A stretch of DNA of 7,427 nt from Candidatus Delongbacteria bacterium (GCA_013139625.1 WTAK01000376.1:1-7427); one strand, 5' to 3'; shown: positions 1-6,189, numbered from the stretch's first letter. Numbers and translations are program-made. Notes: a model not told the origin generated them from the sequence alone.

Positions 1-189
1 AATGATCATCCGGTATACTTACATTGTATAGGTGGGACTGGGAGAACGGGGACAGTCATCGGTTGCTATATGCTCAGACATAAATTAGTAACTAAGGAAG
101 AAGTTTTTGAGAAGATCCATTTACTGAGAGGTGATGGAAAGGAAAGCCCTGAGACCGAAGAGCAAAGACAGTTTGTTTTAAATTGGTGA
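1..189 (+). CDS. C-terminal part of a protein tyrosine / dual-specificity phosphatase (5' truncated by window edge)
   Basis: The frame is open from base 1 and ends at TGA 187-189, giving 62 residues of a C-terminus. It carries the cysteine phosphatase loop HCIGGTGRT (residues 8-16 of the fragment, bases 22-48), which fits HC-x5-R-T with Cys9 as nucleophile and Arg15 as phosphate binder. After the loop come a helix (GTVIGCYMLRH) and a tail ending SPETEEQRQFVLNW, a pattern usual in small bacterial dual-specificity-like phosphatases. The general acid Asp and the rest of the fold lie upstream of the window. By family it would remove phosphate from Tyr or Ser/Thr of proteins, or from another phosphorylated molecule; the substrate cannot be read here. 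The stop lies 72 nt before the GHKL ATPase gene on the same strand with no clear terminator between, so the two may be co-transcribed. The family call is firm; the role is unknown. Confidence 0.85.
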   Translation, partial: NDHPVYLHCIGGTGRTGTVIGCYMLRHKLVTKEEVFEKIHLLRGDGKESPETEEQRQFVLNW

Positions 190-261
190 TGAAGGGGAGT
201 AGCAGAAAGTTGAAATTTTAAATATACTTATTAAAAAATCAAAATAATTGGTATTAGACTT

Positions 262-2046
262 ATGAAAAAAAAGAAAAATGATACATTATTTAATATGGAT
301 AGAGATTTTGAATCGGAGGTTCCAGTTAATTTTGGAAGATTGCTAGAAGATAATCTTAAAAAATGGCAAGGTGGTAGCCAACATATTCGTGGTATTGGTG
401 AATATATTACGAATTCAGATGATTCTTACAGAAGATTAAAAAAGTTTTCGGATCAAGAAATTTTTGTAGAGATCTATTCCAATAGAAAAAATGGTAAGAA
501 AATTGACAAATTAATAATACGAGATTCTGCGGAAGGCATGAGTCGGAGCGGTCTTGAAAGTAGATTCTTCCAATATTTTGAAAGCCATTCGGGAAGGACT
601 AAAGGACAATCGGTTACGGGTCAGTTTGGAACAGGTGGTAAAGCTTATGCGATTATGAATTTTAAGGAATGCTATATTACTTCTGTAAAAAATGGAAGAG
701 AGAATAAAGCATGGTTTAGATGGGATGGAAAGCAGAAAATAATTGTAAAAGGTTATAATAAAGATGGATATATTGATCAATCTGTTGAGAAGCAAAATGG
801 AACTACTATAGAACTTTCTAATGCTAAAAATAAAATCAATCTTGTAGATTTTGTATTTCAGTTGAATCAATTAGCAAGAATTAGACATGTCATAAAATCT
901 CAAAAAGTTGAAGTCACACTTTATCAGGGTAATTTGGGACCTCAGCCGCTTTTATTAGAGTACGATATTCCAAGTAATTATTCACAAGAATGGATATTTG
1001 TTCTTCCAGATAAGCTAAAAAATAAAAATGATAAAGAAAATAATTTCGTGCTCAGATATTTTGAAAAACCTTTGGGAAAAGACTGTATAATTGATCTTTC
1101 GGATGGTATTTCCACAGTTGCCGATTTGGAAATATCAAAATACGATGACAGACCATTTTCAAAATATCTTTACGGTGAGATGATTGTCCACAAGCTTCAA
1201 CACTCAGCTGCCGTTCGTGAAAACCGAAAAGGACTTGAAGAAGGTAATGATCTTACAATTGAAATTGAAGAGTTCATTGAAGAAAAGGTAAAGCTAGTTA
1301 TAAATGAAGTACAAATTAAACAACGACAAAAAGAAAGAGAAAGAAATATTCAAACAACAAATGAAAAAATCAAAACACTTAATAAATTTCTAAAAAAATG
1401 TGAATTGAATTTTAATATAGAAGTAAGTAAAAAGCTTAAGAAAGCTAAAGAATCCGATATTTATGCAGGAGATGATTCAGGAGAAGATACAGGTAAGGGT
1501 TTCGTTACACCTGATAATTCCGATGATGAATTAGTCAATGGATCATATTCCGTACCTGATGGAGAAGATGAAAATTCAGGAAAAAATAAAGTTAATTTAA
1601 ACCCTGATGATGAAGGCAAAGATAAGGCAGTAAAAAAAGATGACATTCCTCAAAGTCCTCATAAACATATCAAAAGTAAAAAAGGGTTGGTTGTTCTTAT
1701 GACTGACGATCCACAATCTCCTATTAATTCAGAGGAATATGGGGAGAATGAGTATCCTGTTATAGATCGATTTTTAATGTCTGATGGAATTATTCTGATA
1801 AATGCGAATAATCCAATTATCGCTAAATCAAGGATTCATAAACAGTTTCAGCATATATTTAATGAAAGAGTTGCAAATTATGTGTTACTTATTGTGGCAC
1901 AGTACATGACTCAGAAGGAAATTGAAATGATTCCTGAAGTTGATAGACCTGACACAATGACCTTATTTAAACAAAAATATTTCAAACTCCAACAGGATCT
2001 TCGTTCGGATAAAGAGATAGAATACTTTGATGATAATTTAGAGTAA
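262..2046 (+). CDS. Stand-alone GHKL (Hsp90/MutL/histidine kinase-type) ATPase, 594 aa
   Basis: The N-terminal part has the Bergerat ATP-binding fold. The N box is GEYITNSDDS (residues 46-55, catalytic-type Glu47, Mg-binding-type Asn51), the G1 box is DSAEGM (88-93), the G2 box is GQFGTGGKA (120-128) and the G3-like box is NGTTIEL (179-185). A transducer-like region follows, including the basic segment RENRKGL (319-325). Residues about 335-400 are rich in Lys/Glu and look like a helical coiled coil. Residues about 400-462 are an acidic, low-complexity linker, and 474-594 form a second folded domain containing 'SDGIILINANNP'. There is no histidine-kinase phosphoacceptor domain, no signal peptide and no membrane segment, so this is a cytoplasmic ATPase of the MORC/Hsp90-like kind, with ATP-driven dimer closure expected from the family. 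ATG 262 has only a weak ribosome binding site; an in-frame ATG at 295 is possible but leaves the boxes intact. The partner, client and biological role are not evident; the upstream phosphatase is the only same-strand neighbour. Confidence 0.8.
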   Translation: MKKKKNDTLFNMDRDFESEVPVNFGRLLEDNLKKWQGGSQHIRGIGEYITNSDDSYRRLKKFSDQEIFVEIYSNRKNGKKIDKLIIRDSAEGMSRSGLESRFFQYFESHSGRTKGQSVTGQFGTGGKAYAIMNFKECYITSVKNGRENKAWFRWDGKQKIIVKGYNKDGYIDQSVEKQNGTTIELSNAKNKINLVDFVFQLNQLARIRHVIKSQKVEVTLYQGNLGPQPLLLEYDIPSNYSQEWIFVLPDKLKNKNDKENNFVLRYFEKPLGKDCIIDLSDGISTVADLEISKYDDRPFSKYLYGEMIVHKLQHSAAVRENRKGLEEGNDLTIEIEEFIEEKVKLVINEVQIKQRQKERERNIQTTNEKIKTLNKFLKKCELNFNIEVSKKLKKAKESDIYAGDDSGEDTGKGFVTPDNSDDELVNGSYSVPDGEDENSGKNKVNLNPDDEGKDKAVKKDDIPQSPHKHIKSKKGLVVLMTDDPQSPINSEEYGENEYPVIDRFLMSDGIILINANNPIIAKSRIHKQFQHIFNERVANYVLLIVAQYMTQKEIEMIPEVDRPDTMTLFKQKYFKLQQDLRSDKEIEYFDDNLE

Positions 2047-2053
2047 ATAAAAA

Positions 2054-2075
2054 ATGACCTGCGTTTGCAGGTCAT
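2054..2075. terminator. Hairpin terminator between convergent genes, best oriented for the minus strand
   Basis: ATGACCTGC (2054-2062) and GCAGGTCAT (2067-2075) form a perfect 9-bp stem around the 4-nt loop GTTT. On the minus strand the stem is followed at once by TTTTTTATTTA (complement of the A run at 2047-2053), a good U-tract to end the lipoprotein transcript. On the plus strand the following ATAGTTCTAGGTTTT is a weaker U-tract, but the hairpin sits 8 nt after the GHKL ATPase stop and probably serves both directions. Confidence 0.8.
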
Positions 2076-2103
2076 ATAGTTCTAGGTTTTCAAATAGAAG
2101 AAT

Positions 2104-2514
2104 CTAGTTCGGAATATTAGCCGTATCTGGATTAAAAACATTATTTGTTTTACACCATTCTTCAAATCCTTCCGTTCCTAAAGATGCTTTCAAATCACTT
2201 GTACTTACCGCGATTCCTTTTACTCTTATTATTGAAACAAAAGGTAAGTTTTGGATTGTTACTACCCCATCAATTAGTAAATCGTATTTAGGTCCGGCTT
2301 TTTCAAATGCGTTATCCAAAGCATCTTTCAGGTTTAAACCCATACCAAGGAAATACGATGCTTTACCCTCTGTTTGCACACCCTTTGTTTTATCTATGCG
2401 CATTTCTGCATTTTTTGTACTGATTACGGTAAAGTCAACAAGTCTGGTAGTACAACTTGTAATGCTCAGAACAAGAGCTATTACCATTAGATACATTTTA
2501 ATTCTTTTTTTCAT
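2104..2514 (-). CDS. Small exported lipoprotein of the 'DFTVISTKN' kind
   Basis: The start has a basic n-region (MKKRIK), a hydrophobic stretch (MYLMVIALVLSI) and the lipobox ITSC, with the acylated Cys at residue 21 counting from ATG 2514. The mature protein is therefore expected to be lipid-anchored after signal peptidase II cleavage. The mature part (about 116 residues) has DFTVISTKN soon after the Cys, then a segment with LKDALDNAFEKAG, and DLLIDGVVTI plus IIRVKGIAV. I recall similar patterns in small periplasmic or outer-membrane lipoproteins of unknown function, but I cannot name the family with certainty. A GTG at 2520 in the same frame would add two residues. ATG 2514 is preferred because GGAGG lies 9 nt before it and only 3 nt before the GTG. 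The gene is the last on the minus strand before the hairpin at 2054-2075 and is preceded by an unusual structured region (2571-2725). Confidence 0.75.
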   Translation of the reverse strand: MKKRIKMYLMVIALVLSITSCTTRLVDFTVISTKNAEMRIDKTKGVQTEGKASYFLGMGLNLKDALDNAFEKAGPKYDLLIDGVVTIQNLPFVSIIRVKGIAVSTSDLKASLGTEGFEEWCKTNNVFNPDTANIPN

Positions 2515-2523
2515 TTTCACTTT

Positions 2524-2528
2524 CCTCC
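2524..2528 (-). promoter_or_regulatory. Ribosome binding site that fixes the lipoprotein start
   Basis: On the minus strand GGAGG is followed by AAAGTGAAA and then ATG (2514-2512). The 9-nt spacing suits the ATG; the GTG at 2520-2518 would be only 3 nt from the Shine-Dalgarno core and is unlikely to be used. Confidence 0.7.
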
Positions 2529-2570
2529 ATTTTGTTTTTATTTCACTTATTAAAGCCCTAATTTTTCCAT

Positions 2571-2725
2571 AAAAAAAAGGACATTACTCTCTAAATAATA
2601 TCCGATCTCAAAGGTATTTGCCAAAACCCACTCAATAAGACACATAAGAAAGCAATGTCCATAAAAGACAACTGCTTCTTACAAATTTTATTGAGTTTAA
2701 AAATCTGGCAAATTTCTTGAGCTCG
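2571..2725 (-). ncRNA. Candidate structured RNA or leader: long imperfect hairpin with loop-to-tail pairing and a T8 run
   Basis: The arms 2603-2654 and 2673-2725 are complementary in four blocks. CGATCTCAA (2603-2611) pairs with TTGAGCTCG (2717-2725) with one mismatch; ATTTGCCA (2616-2623) with TGGCAAAT (2706-2713); ACTCAATAA (2630-2638) with TTATTGAGT (2688-2696); and TAAGAAAGCA (2645-2654) with TGCTTCTTA (2673-2681) with one bulge. That is about 34 pairs around an 18-nt loop. On the minus strand the loop edge GGACATT (2660-2654) is also complementary to AATGTCC (2585-2579), which runs straight into TTTTTTTT (2578-2571). The two pairings together would form a pseudoknot ending in a U-tract, 56 nt before the lipoprotein ATG. 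It could be a regulatory leader, an independent small RNA or a decayed mobile-element palindrome. No known RNA family is recognised, and the strand is inferred only from the T8 run. Confidence 0.4.
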
Positions 2726-2800
2726 AATCCGTAATAACAAAATTATAAAACTATTTTGTTAAATATTTAGTTTAAATTTCTGTTTAACTCCTTTTTTTCT

Positions 2801-2826
2801 TATACTAACCCCATTACCTTAGTATA
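2801..2826. repeat. Short perfect inverted repeat, operator-like or weak hairpin
   Basis: TATACTAA (2801-2808) and TTAGTATA (2819-2826) are exact reverse complements separated by CCCCATTACC. The stem is AT-rich, and the bases after it on the minus strand are A-rich, so it is not an intrinsic terminator there. It could be a regulator's binding site in the non-coding interval. Its function is a guess. Confidence 0.35.
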
Positions 2827-2921
2827 GTTAGGGTAAAAGCTTTTTCTAGTTTTTATAATTATTTCGCAATTATGAGAAATCTAAAACAAAAAATATCAAA
2901 TGCAAGGAAAATATCTAGCGA

Positions 2922-3290
2922 CTACACTTCCAAAGGTAAATTAACGGGTATCAAAAAATCCAATGGATGTCTTTTGCCTAACGATGGTTTTAATTTATAA
3001 TCAAGGTATGCCGCTACTCCATCTAGTAAATTATCAGGGAACATTGCCCACGTAATATTTACTTTCCCTGATTTTTGATGCTTTTGTATCAAGTAATCAT
3101 CTTTATATTCTTGAATTTTATCAGAGAATACTCCGTGACCTACTTTTAAAATATTATTAGAAGAATCGTCCCAAAGAACATAAACACACTCATAATATTC
3201 CATATTTTTTTTAATAGTATCAACTTCATTGAGCTGATACCAGTCTTCATTATCTGTTTTTTTCCACAATGCTACAAAATGAACACTCAT
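2922..3290 (-). CDS. Small GIY-YIG-like protein, probably with a degenerate active site
   Basis: This is a 122-residue soluble protein. The central segment 'CVYVLWDDSSNNILKVGHG' (residues 35-53) matches the first two strands of the GIY-YIG fold: CVY stands for GIY and KVG for YIG, with the usual 11-residue spacing. After it come a helix (DKIQEYKDDYLIQKH), a strand (VNITWAM), a helix with 'AAYLDYKLKPSLGKRHP' (93-109) and a C-terminal 'PVNLPL', a layout I associate with small GIY-YIG-related proteins. The catalytic Arg expected in the helix after YIG appears as Lys or is missing, and the usual Glu before the last helix appears replaced by Ala/Asp. It may therefore bind nucleic acid or a nucleotide rather than cut DNA. 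ATG 3290 lacks a clear Shine-Dalgarno sequence, unlike its neighbours. It is 135 nt downstream of the EVE-like gene, so it may have its own promoter. The fold call is moderate and the function unknown. Confidence 0.55.
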   Translation of the reverse strand: MSVHFVALWKKTDNEDWYQLNEVDTIKKNMEYYECVYVLWDDSSNNILKVGHGVFSDKIQEYKDDYLIQKHQKSGKVNITWAMFPDNLLDGVAAYLDYKLKPSLGKRHPLDFLIPVNLPLEV

Positions 3291-3330
3291 TACTCATTAC
3301 CCTATAAAATTTCTGTAAGAAACAAAACTG

Positions 3331-3357
3331 CTTTATTAATGTATTAATACTATAAAG
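3331..3357. promoter_or_regulatory. Imperfect AT-rich palindrome upstream of the GIY-YIG-like gene
   Basis: The core GTATTAATAC (3341-3350) is a perfect 10-bp palindrome. It is flanked by CTTTAT (3331-3336) and ATAAAG (3352-3357), which are also reverse complements but sit at unequal distances. It lies 41-67 nt before the ATG at 3290, a position where a repressor site overlapping a promoter would be expected. AT-rich DNA gives such palindromes by chance fairly often, so support is weak. Confidence 0.3.
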
Positions 3358-3425
3358 TAATGTTACAAATCTTTTAGTTGGTATCTTTGTGAGTACCGTG
3401 ACTTCCAATAACTTTTTACAATTAG

Positions 3426-3842
3426 CTATAGATACTTCTGCCTTTCACAGATTTTTTCAAATAATATTTTATAATTAAGCTGATCTGTTATATCTTCCAC
3501 AGTATGCCTAAATTTTGTAATTCCTAAATCATTTCTGTTTATAGAATTTAGTGGTTTATCACCATCAAAATCAGCCTTCCACAACCAATTGACATCAGCC
3601 CAGTGTTCAATGTGGTGTGTCTCATCAAAATCGTGTTTTTGCTCTTCTTCAACAACAGCACCTACTGCAATTATCCTGTTATTATTATGATAGATCAAAA
3701 CAAGGTCACCTTTTTTAATTACATCTATCTCTTCAATCCTATAGTAAAATGAAGCTGCTTTATTCTGCCTGAGCATAAATTTGAAACCGTTTTCATTATC
3801 GTTATCTGGATTACTATTTGTATTTACTAACCATGCTTTCAT
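3426..3842 (-). CDS. Stand-alone EVE/PUA-like domain protein
   Basis: This is a 138-residue protein that starts 'MKAWLVNTNSN', has an internal 'IKKGDLVLIYHNNNRIIAVGAVVE' region (residues 42-65; no more than its key GD46, Tyr51 and Gly61 are diagnostic) and a Trp-rich strand 'HWADVNWLW' (80-88). This order is that of the EVE/ASCH/YTH part of the PUA superfamily: an N-terminal W-L strand, a KxGD turn, a barrel strand with Y, and an I-A-x-G strand. Family members bind modified bases in DNA or RNA; EVE domains also occur fused to McrBC-type restriction enzymes. No nuclease or NTPase domain is attached here. ATG 3842 follows a strong GGAGGA site, and the gene is only 12 nt behind the unknown 145-residue protein gene, so the pair is very likely co-translated. 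Binding to a modified nucleotide is an inference from the family. Confidence 0.6.
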   Translation of the reverse strand: MKAWLVNTNSNPDNDNENGFKFMLRQNKAASFYYRIEEIDVIKKGDLVLIYHNNNRIIAVGAVVEEEQKHDFDETHHIEHWADVNWLWKADFDGDKPLNSINRNDLGITKFRHTVEDITDQLNYKILFEKICERQKYL

Positions 3843-3854
3843 AATTTTCCTCCG

Positions 3855-4292
3855 TTATTTATTTGTGTATCCATTTTCCTCAAGCCAATTATTGAATTCA
3901 ATTATATCCAGAAACACTTTAACTATTTCAGGTACCGAATTTGAATATTCTTTTTCTAAAGTTACCATAAATGACTTTTTAAGATACTCCAGAGCAACTT
4001 CTATAATTGCATTTAATGGATCCCATTGATCCATTGTTTTAAAATCTTCAATCTGATTTAAAAATAAAGAAAAAACATTAGCTAACCTTAAATATATATC
4101 ACCACCTTCGATTCCTTCACCTATAGGCATTAAATTTAAGATGGATTTATTTTGTACTGATTCTTTCAATTCGTTTCTCTTTTCAGACGAAATGAAAAGT
4201 TCTACTCCTAACAATTCCTTTGCAGTTATCACAGTACCATCTTTCAATTGATTGACTTTCTCCTGAATTTGATTTGTTTGTTTCTGATCCAT
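3855..4292 (-). CDS. Hypothetical soluble protein, 145 aa, no family recognised
   Basis: I do not recognise this protein. It has no signal peptide or membrane segment. The N-terminus is polar (MDQKQTNQIQEKVNQL), followed by a short 'GTVITAKELLGVELF' segment, a glycine-rich turn 'PIGEGIEGGD' (residues 56-65), and then mostly predicted helix to the end, including LEYLKKSF and 'VPEIVKVFLDIIEFNNWL'. The start ATG 4292 has a strong AGGAGGAA site at good spacing, and codon use resembles that of the neighbours, so the gene looks real. It lies 21 nt after the exported FN3-like protein gene and 12 nt before the EVE-like gene, which makes it most likely part of the same transcript. The tight spacing to the EVE-like gene suggests the two work together, but nothing in the sequence shows how. 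Confidence 0.65.
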   Translation of the reverse strand: MDQKQTNQIQEKVNQLKDGTVITAKELLGVELFISSEKRNELKESVQNKSILNLMPIGEGIEGGDIYLRLANVFSLFLNQIEDFKTMDQWDPLNAIIEVALEYLKKSFMVTLEKEYSNSVPEIVKVFLDIIEFNNWLEENGYTNK

Positions 4293-4313
4293 ATAGCTTC
4301 CTCCTAAAATGAA

Positions 4314-4757
4314 TTATTCATCTTCCCAACTTATATAATAGAAATACTTGTTTGATGAAGTATCCTCTTCCGTAAAAAATGGAACTAACACTTCTAAAGT
4401 ATCAATATTAGAAAAATCAGGTGTAATATCCCTATAAATATTATATCGTGTCGCATTTTGTTTCCCTGTCCAAGTCAGAATCGCTTTATTATTCCCATCT
4501 GTCCCAATCATAAAGTTCTCAATGTTTAATGAAACATAACTATCTGGTTCTTGAATAATTTCGACATTGGGTACATTACTCGGGCCCCAAGCAAAAACGG
4601 AATCATTACTCATTACATGAAGGATATCCACTGACATGACACTGCTTTCCGGTATAAAGAGCTTACTGTCGCCAGACATTGTAAAAATACTTTGGGAACT
4701 TAGATTCAAACAAAATATTACAACTGTGAGAATAAGCATGTATTTTAAATTCTGCAT
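4314..4757 (-). CDS. Exported protein with a short C-terminal FN3-like domain
   Basis: Residues 1-22 are a signal peptide: basic start MQNLK, hydrophobic core YMLILTVVIFCLNL, then SSQS as the likely cleavage zone. Cys16 sits inside the hydrophobic core, so it is not a lipobox. The C-terminal half (about 89-147) has the strand pattern of a fibronectin type III domain: KAILTW (91-96), RYNIYRDITPDF (104-115) and KYFYYISWED (137-146). 'YNIYR...PDF' is common in secreted beta-rich proteins of FCB bacteria. The N-terminal half (23-88) is not recognised. At 147 residues it is short, and no sorting domain follows the FN3-like part, so it is probably periplasmic, secreted or part of a surface assembly. 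GGAGGA precedes ATG 4757. It starts 15 nt after the S74-like gene, which suggests the two exported proteins function together. Confidence 0.7.
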   Translation of the reverse strand: MQNLKYMLILTVVIFCLNLSSQSIFTMSGDSKLFIPESSVMSVDILHVMSNDSVFAWGPSNVPNVEIIQEPDSYVSLNIENFMIGTDGNNKAILTWTGKQNATRYNIYRDITPDFSNIDTLEVLVPFFTEEDTSSNKYFYYISWEDE

Positions 4758-4772
4758 ATTTCCTCCAATGTT

Positions 4773-6170
4773 TTATTTATTTAAAAGTGATTCTAATTTG
4801 TCCATTCTTGATTTGAGTTCATTCAATTCATCATTTTGCTTTTCGATGATAGATTGCTGTTCTTTGATGGCTTCTGTTAGCACAGGTATTAAAGCCATAT
4901 AAGATACAGATTTTTCTCCGGACTCTTTATCAATCGAGACTAATTCAGGCAAATATTTTTCTATACCATTAATATCAATTCCGTATTCATTATCATCGAG
5001 AAATTTATTTCTATCTTTATCTGAACTTTCTTCTGATTTAAAAACTACACCGTCGATATTCCTTATTTTTGACAATGCACCTGAAATCGGTTGCACATTT
5101 TTTGTATTTATTTCTTCACCAGATACTTGATAACCTTTCAAAGTGCTTGTTTTTTTATAAACAGAGTAAACTTCGTACCAACGATATCCTGATGTTCCTA
5201 AATATCCTTGCTGGTCAGTCATAGGTCTAACTGTAGGTGTGCTTGTTATATAATCGATAATCATAGCGTAATCATGACCAAAATTAGGAGCAAACCTAAC
5301 AGAGCCACCAATATCAAGCATTTCTGTCGGATTATTAGTACCTATTCCAACATTTCCATTAACTCTATAAATATCAGAGCCGTCTTCTGTCCATAAAGAA
5401 CCGGAACTATTGCTATCCACATATGTTTTTACAGCTTTTTCTGTTGGAATTACCAAATTACTATTGCCACTTAAAGTCCCATCTATTGAGATTTCATTCG
5501 CACTAACTCCATTCAATAATTTTATATCACCACCAACATACAATTTATATAATGTTGACTCTGCCCCAATTCCAACATTTCCACTATTTTTTATTATAAT
5601 TCCATTACCATAAAAATCAGTCAATTTCAATCCTGTAGTACCATTTCTTCCCTTAATTTCTTCAGTAAGAATATGCTGCCCACTTTCCTGTGACCAAGAA
5701 TTTTCTATGTTGATGTCTTGAACATTACCTAATTCAACTTGATCTTTTGTTAAAAATGTAAGACCCGAACCGTTTCCTATTATATTTGTTCCTCTAATAT
5801 CCCCTATAACATCCAATTTCCTTGTTGGACTATCAGTTCCTATTCCAACATTTCCGTTTAATCGAAAAATATCATTGCCTGTTTCTGACCATAAAGAGCT
5901 TCCACCTTCAAAAATGGTACCGTTTTGGTAAAAATCACCTATTACATTTAAATCTCCGTTCACATCCAATTTATAACCGGGTGCAGTTGTTCCGATACCC
6001 ACATTACCATCTGCTCTTACTCTGATAAGTGTATCAGGTGTTGCTTCCGCATTTGTTACAGAAAACCCACTACTTGCATCCGATGTCGGTAATTTAATTC
6101 TAACATCTTCTTGTGCTGTTAAGTTTAGCAGTATCGCTAAAACAAGAACCATTAACCATCTTACTTTCAT
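4773..6170 (-). CDS. Exported tail-fibre-like protein with GNVGIGT repeats and a C-terminal S74-type chaperone region
   Basis: This 465-residue protein has a signal peptide at residues 1-19 (MKVRWLMVLVLAILLNLTA). Four copies of the beta-helix motif GNVGIG[TA] start at residues 55, 106, 197 and 272, each followed by a '[KM]L[DY]V/I.G' segment. 'IPTEKAVKTYVDS' (241-253) is a common linker in such fibres. The part from about 324 on (GYLGTSGYRWYEVYS) leads into an S74/endosialidase-type chaperone region: 'NTKNVQPISGALSKI' (355-369), 'GIDINGIEKYLPELVS' (397-412) and 'SYMALIPVLTEAIKEQQ' (423-439). It ends in a coiled coil (about 433-465) that should hold a trimer. The usual SD...K self-cleavage motif before 'NI.PI' is not clearly kept, so release of the tail is uncertain. 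An AAGGAG site precedes ATG 6170, 19 nt after livF. It probably forms a trimeric surface fibre or adhesin; a phage origin is less likely because no other phage genes are nearby. Confidence 0.8.
   Translation of the reverse strand: MKVRWLMVLVLAILLNLTAQEDVRIKLPTSDASSGFSVTNAEATPDTLIRVRADGNVGIGTTAPGYKLDVNGDLNVIGDFYQNGTIFEGGSSLWSETGNDIFRLNGNVGIGTDSPTRKLDVIGDIRGTNIIGNGSGLTFLTKDQVELGNVQDINIENSWSQESGQHILTEEIKGRNGTTGLKLTDFYGNGIIIKNSGNVGIGAESTLYKLYVGGDIKLLNGVSANEISIDGTLSGNSNLVIPTEKAVKTYVDSNSSGSLWTEDGSDIYRVNGNVGIGTNNPTEMLDIGGSVRFAPNFGHDYAMIIDYITSTPTVRPMTDQQGYLGTSGYRWYEVYSVYKKTSTLKGYQVSGEEINTKNVQPISGALSKIRNIDGVVFKSEESSDKDRNKFLDDNEYGIDINGIEKYLPELVSIDKESGEKSVSYMALIPVLTEAIKEQQSIIEKQNDELNELKSRMDKLESLLNK
5337..5399 (-). 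repeat. Second copy of an internal 21-codon repeat in the fibre gene
   Basis: Codons 258-278 (SLWTEDGSDIYRVNGNVGIGT, stated here by its parts SLW..DG.DIYR and GNVGIGT) repeat codons 92-112 (SLW..TG.DIFR and GNVGIGT) at 5835-5897. Most residues are identical and several codons are shared, which points to internal duplication of a fibre module. Confidence 0.75.
5835..5897 (-). repeat. First copy of the internal 21-codon repeat in the fibre gene
   Basis: This partner of the copy at 5337-5399 encodes residues 92-112. The DNA of both copies shares CCTATTCCAACATTTCC and CCATAAAGA on the plus strand. The differences are mostly single-base, so the module was copied and then diverged. Confidence 0.75.
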
Positions 6171-6189
6171 TTCAATCTCCTTAATTTAT

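Larger units (their letters stand above)
2521..2921. other. Non-coding interval of about 400 bp upstream of the lipoprotein gene
   Basis: No convincing reading frame with a ribosome binding site lies here on either strand. Besides the structured segment at 2571-2725 and the inverted repeat at 2801-2826, it contains an AT-rich stretch (about 2730-2790) and a perfect palindrome AAAAGCTTTT (2835-2844). It must hold the promoter for the lipoprotein gene unless that gene is read through from the GIY-YIG-like gene, but I cannot pick out a confident -35/-10 pair. Confidence 0.6.

Noticed and set aside
200..238. A promoter for the GHKL ATPase with TATACT at 223-228
   Set aside because: The only -35-like element (TTGAAA, 210-215) is 7 nt away, far too close, and nothing suitable lies 16-18 nt upstream. 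In AT-rich DNA the hexamer alone is not evidence.
511..870. A 119-residue minus-strand reading frame inside the GHKL ATPase gene
   Set aside because: It lies wholly opposite a gene with intact GHKL motifs, has low-complexity hydrophobic composition and no family pattern.
2717..2730. A segment resembling a tRNA T-arm (GCTCGAATCC)
   Set aside because: No acceptor stem, anticodon arm or D-arm can be assembled around it, and its bases are better explained as one arm of the long inverted repeat.
3781..4029. An 82-residue plus-strand frame across the EVE-like and 145-aa genes
   Set aside because: It overlaps two well-supported minus-strand genes with strong ribosome sites, and its protein has no recognisable features.
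4773..6170. A prophage tail-fibre region
   Set aside because: The protein has a signal peptide and sits between an ABC transporter and another exported protein. No capsid, tail, integrase or lysis genes are present.
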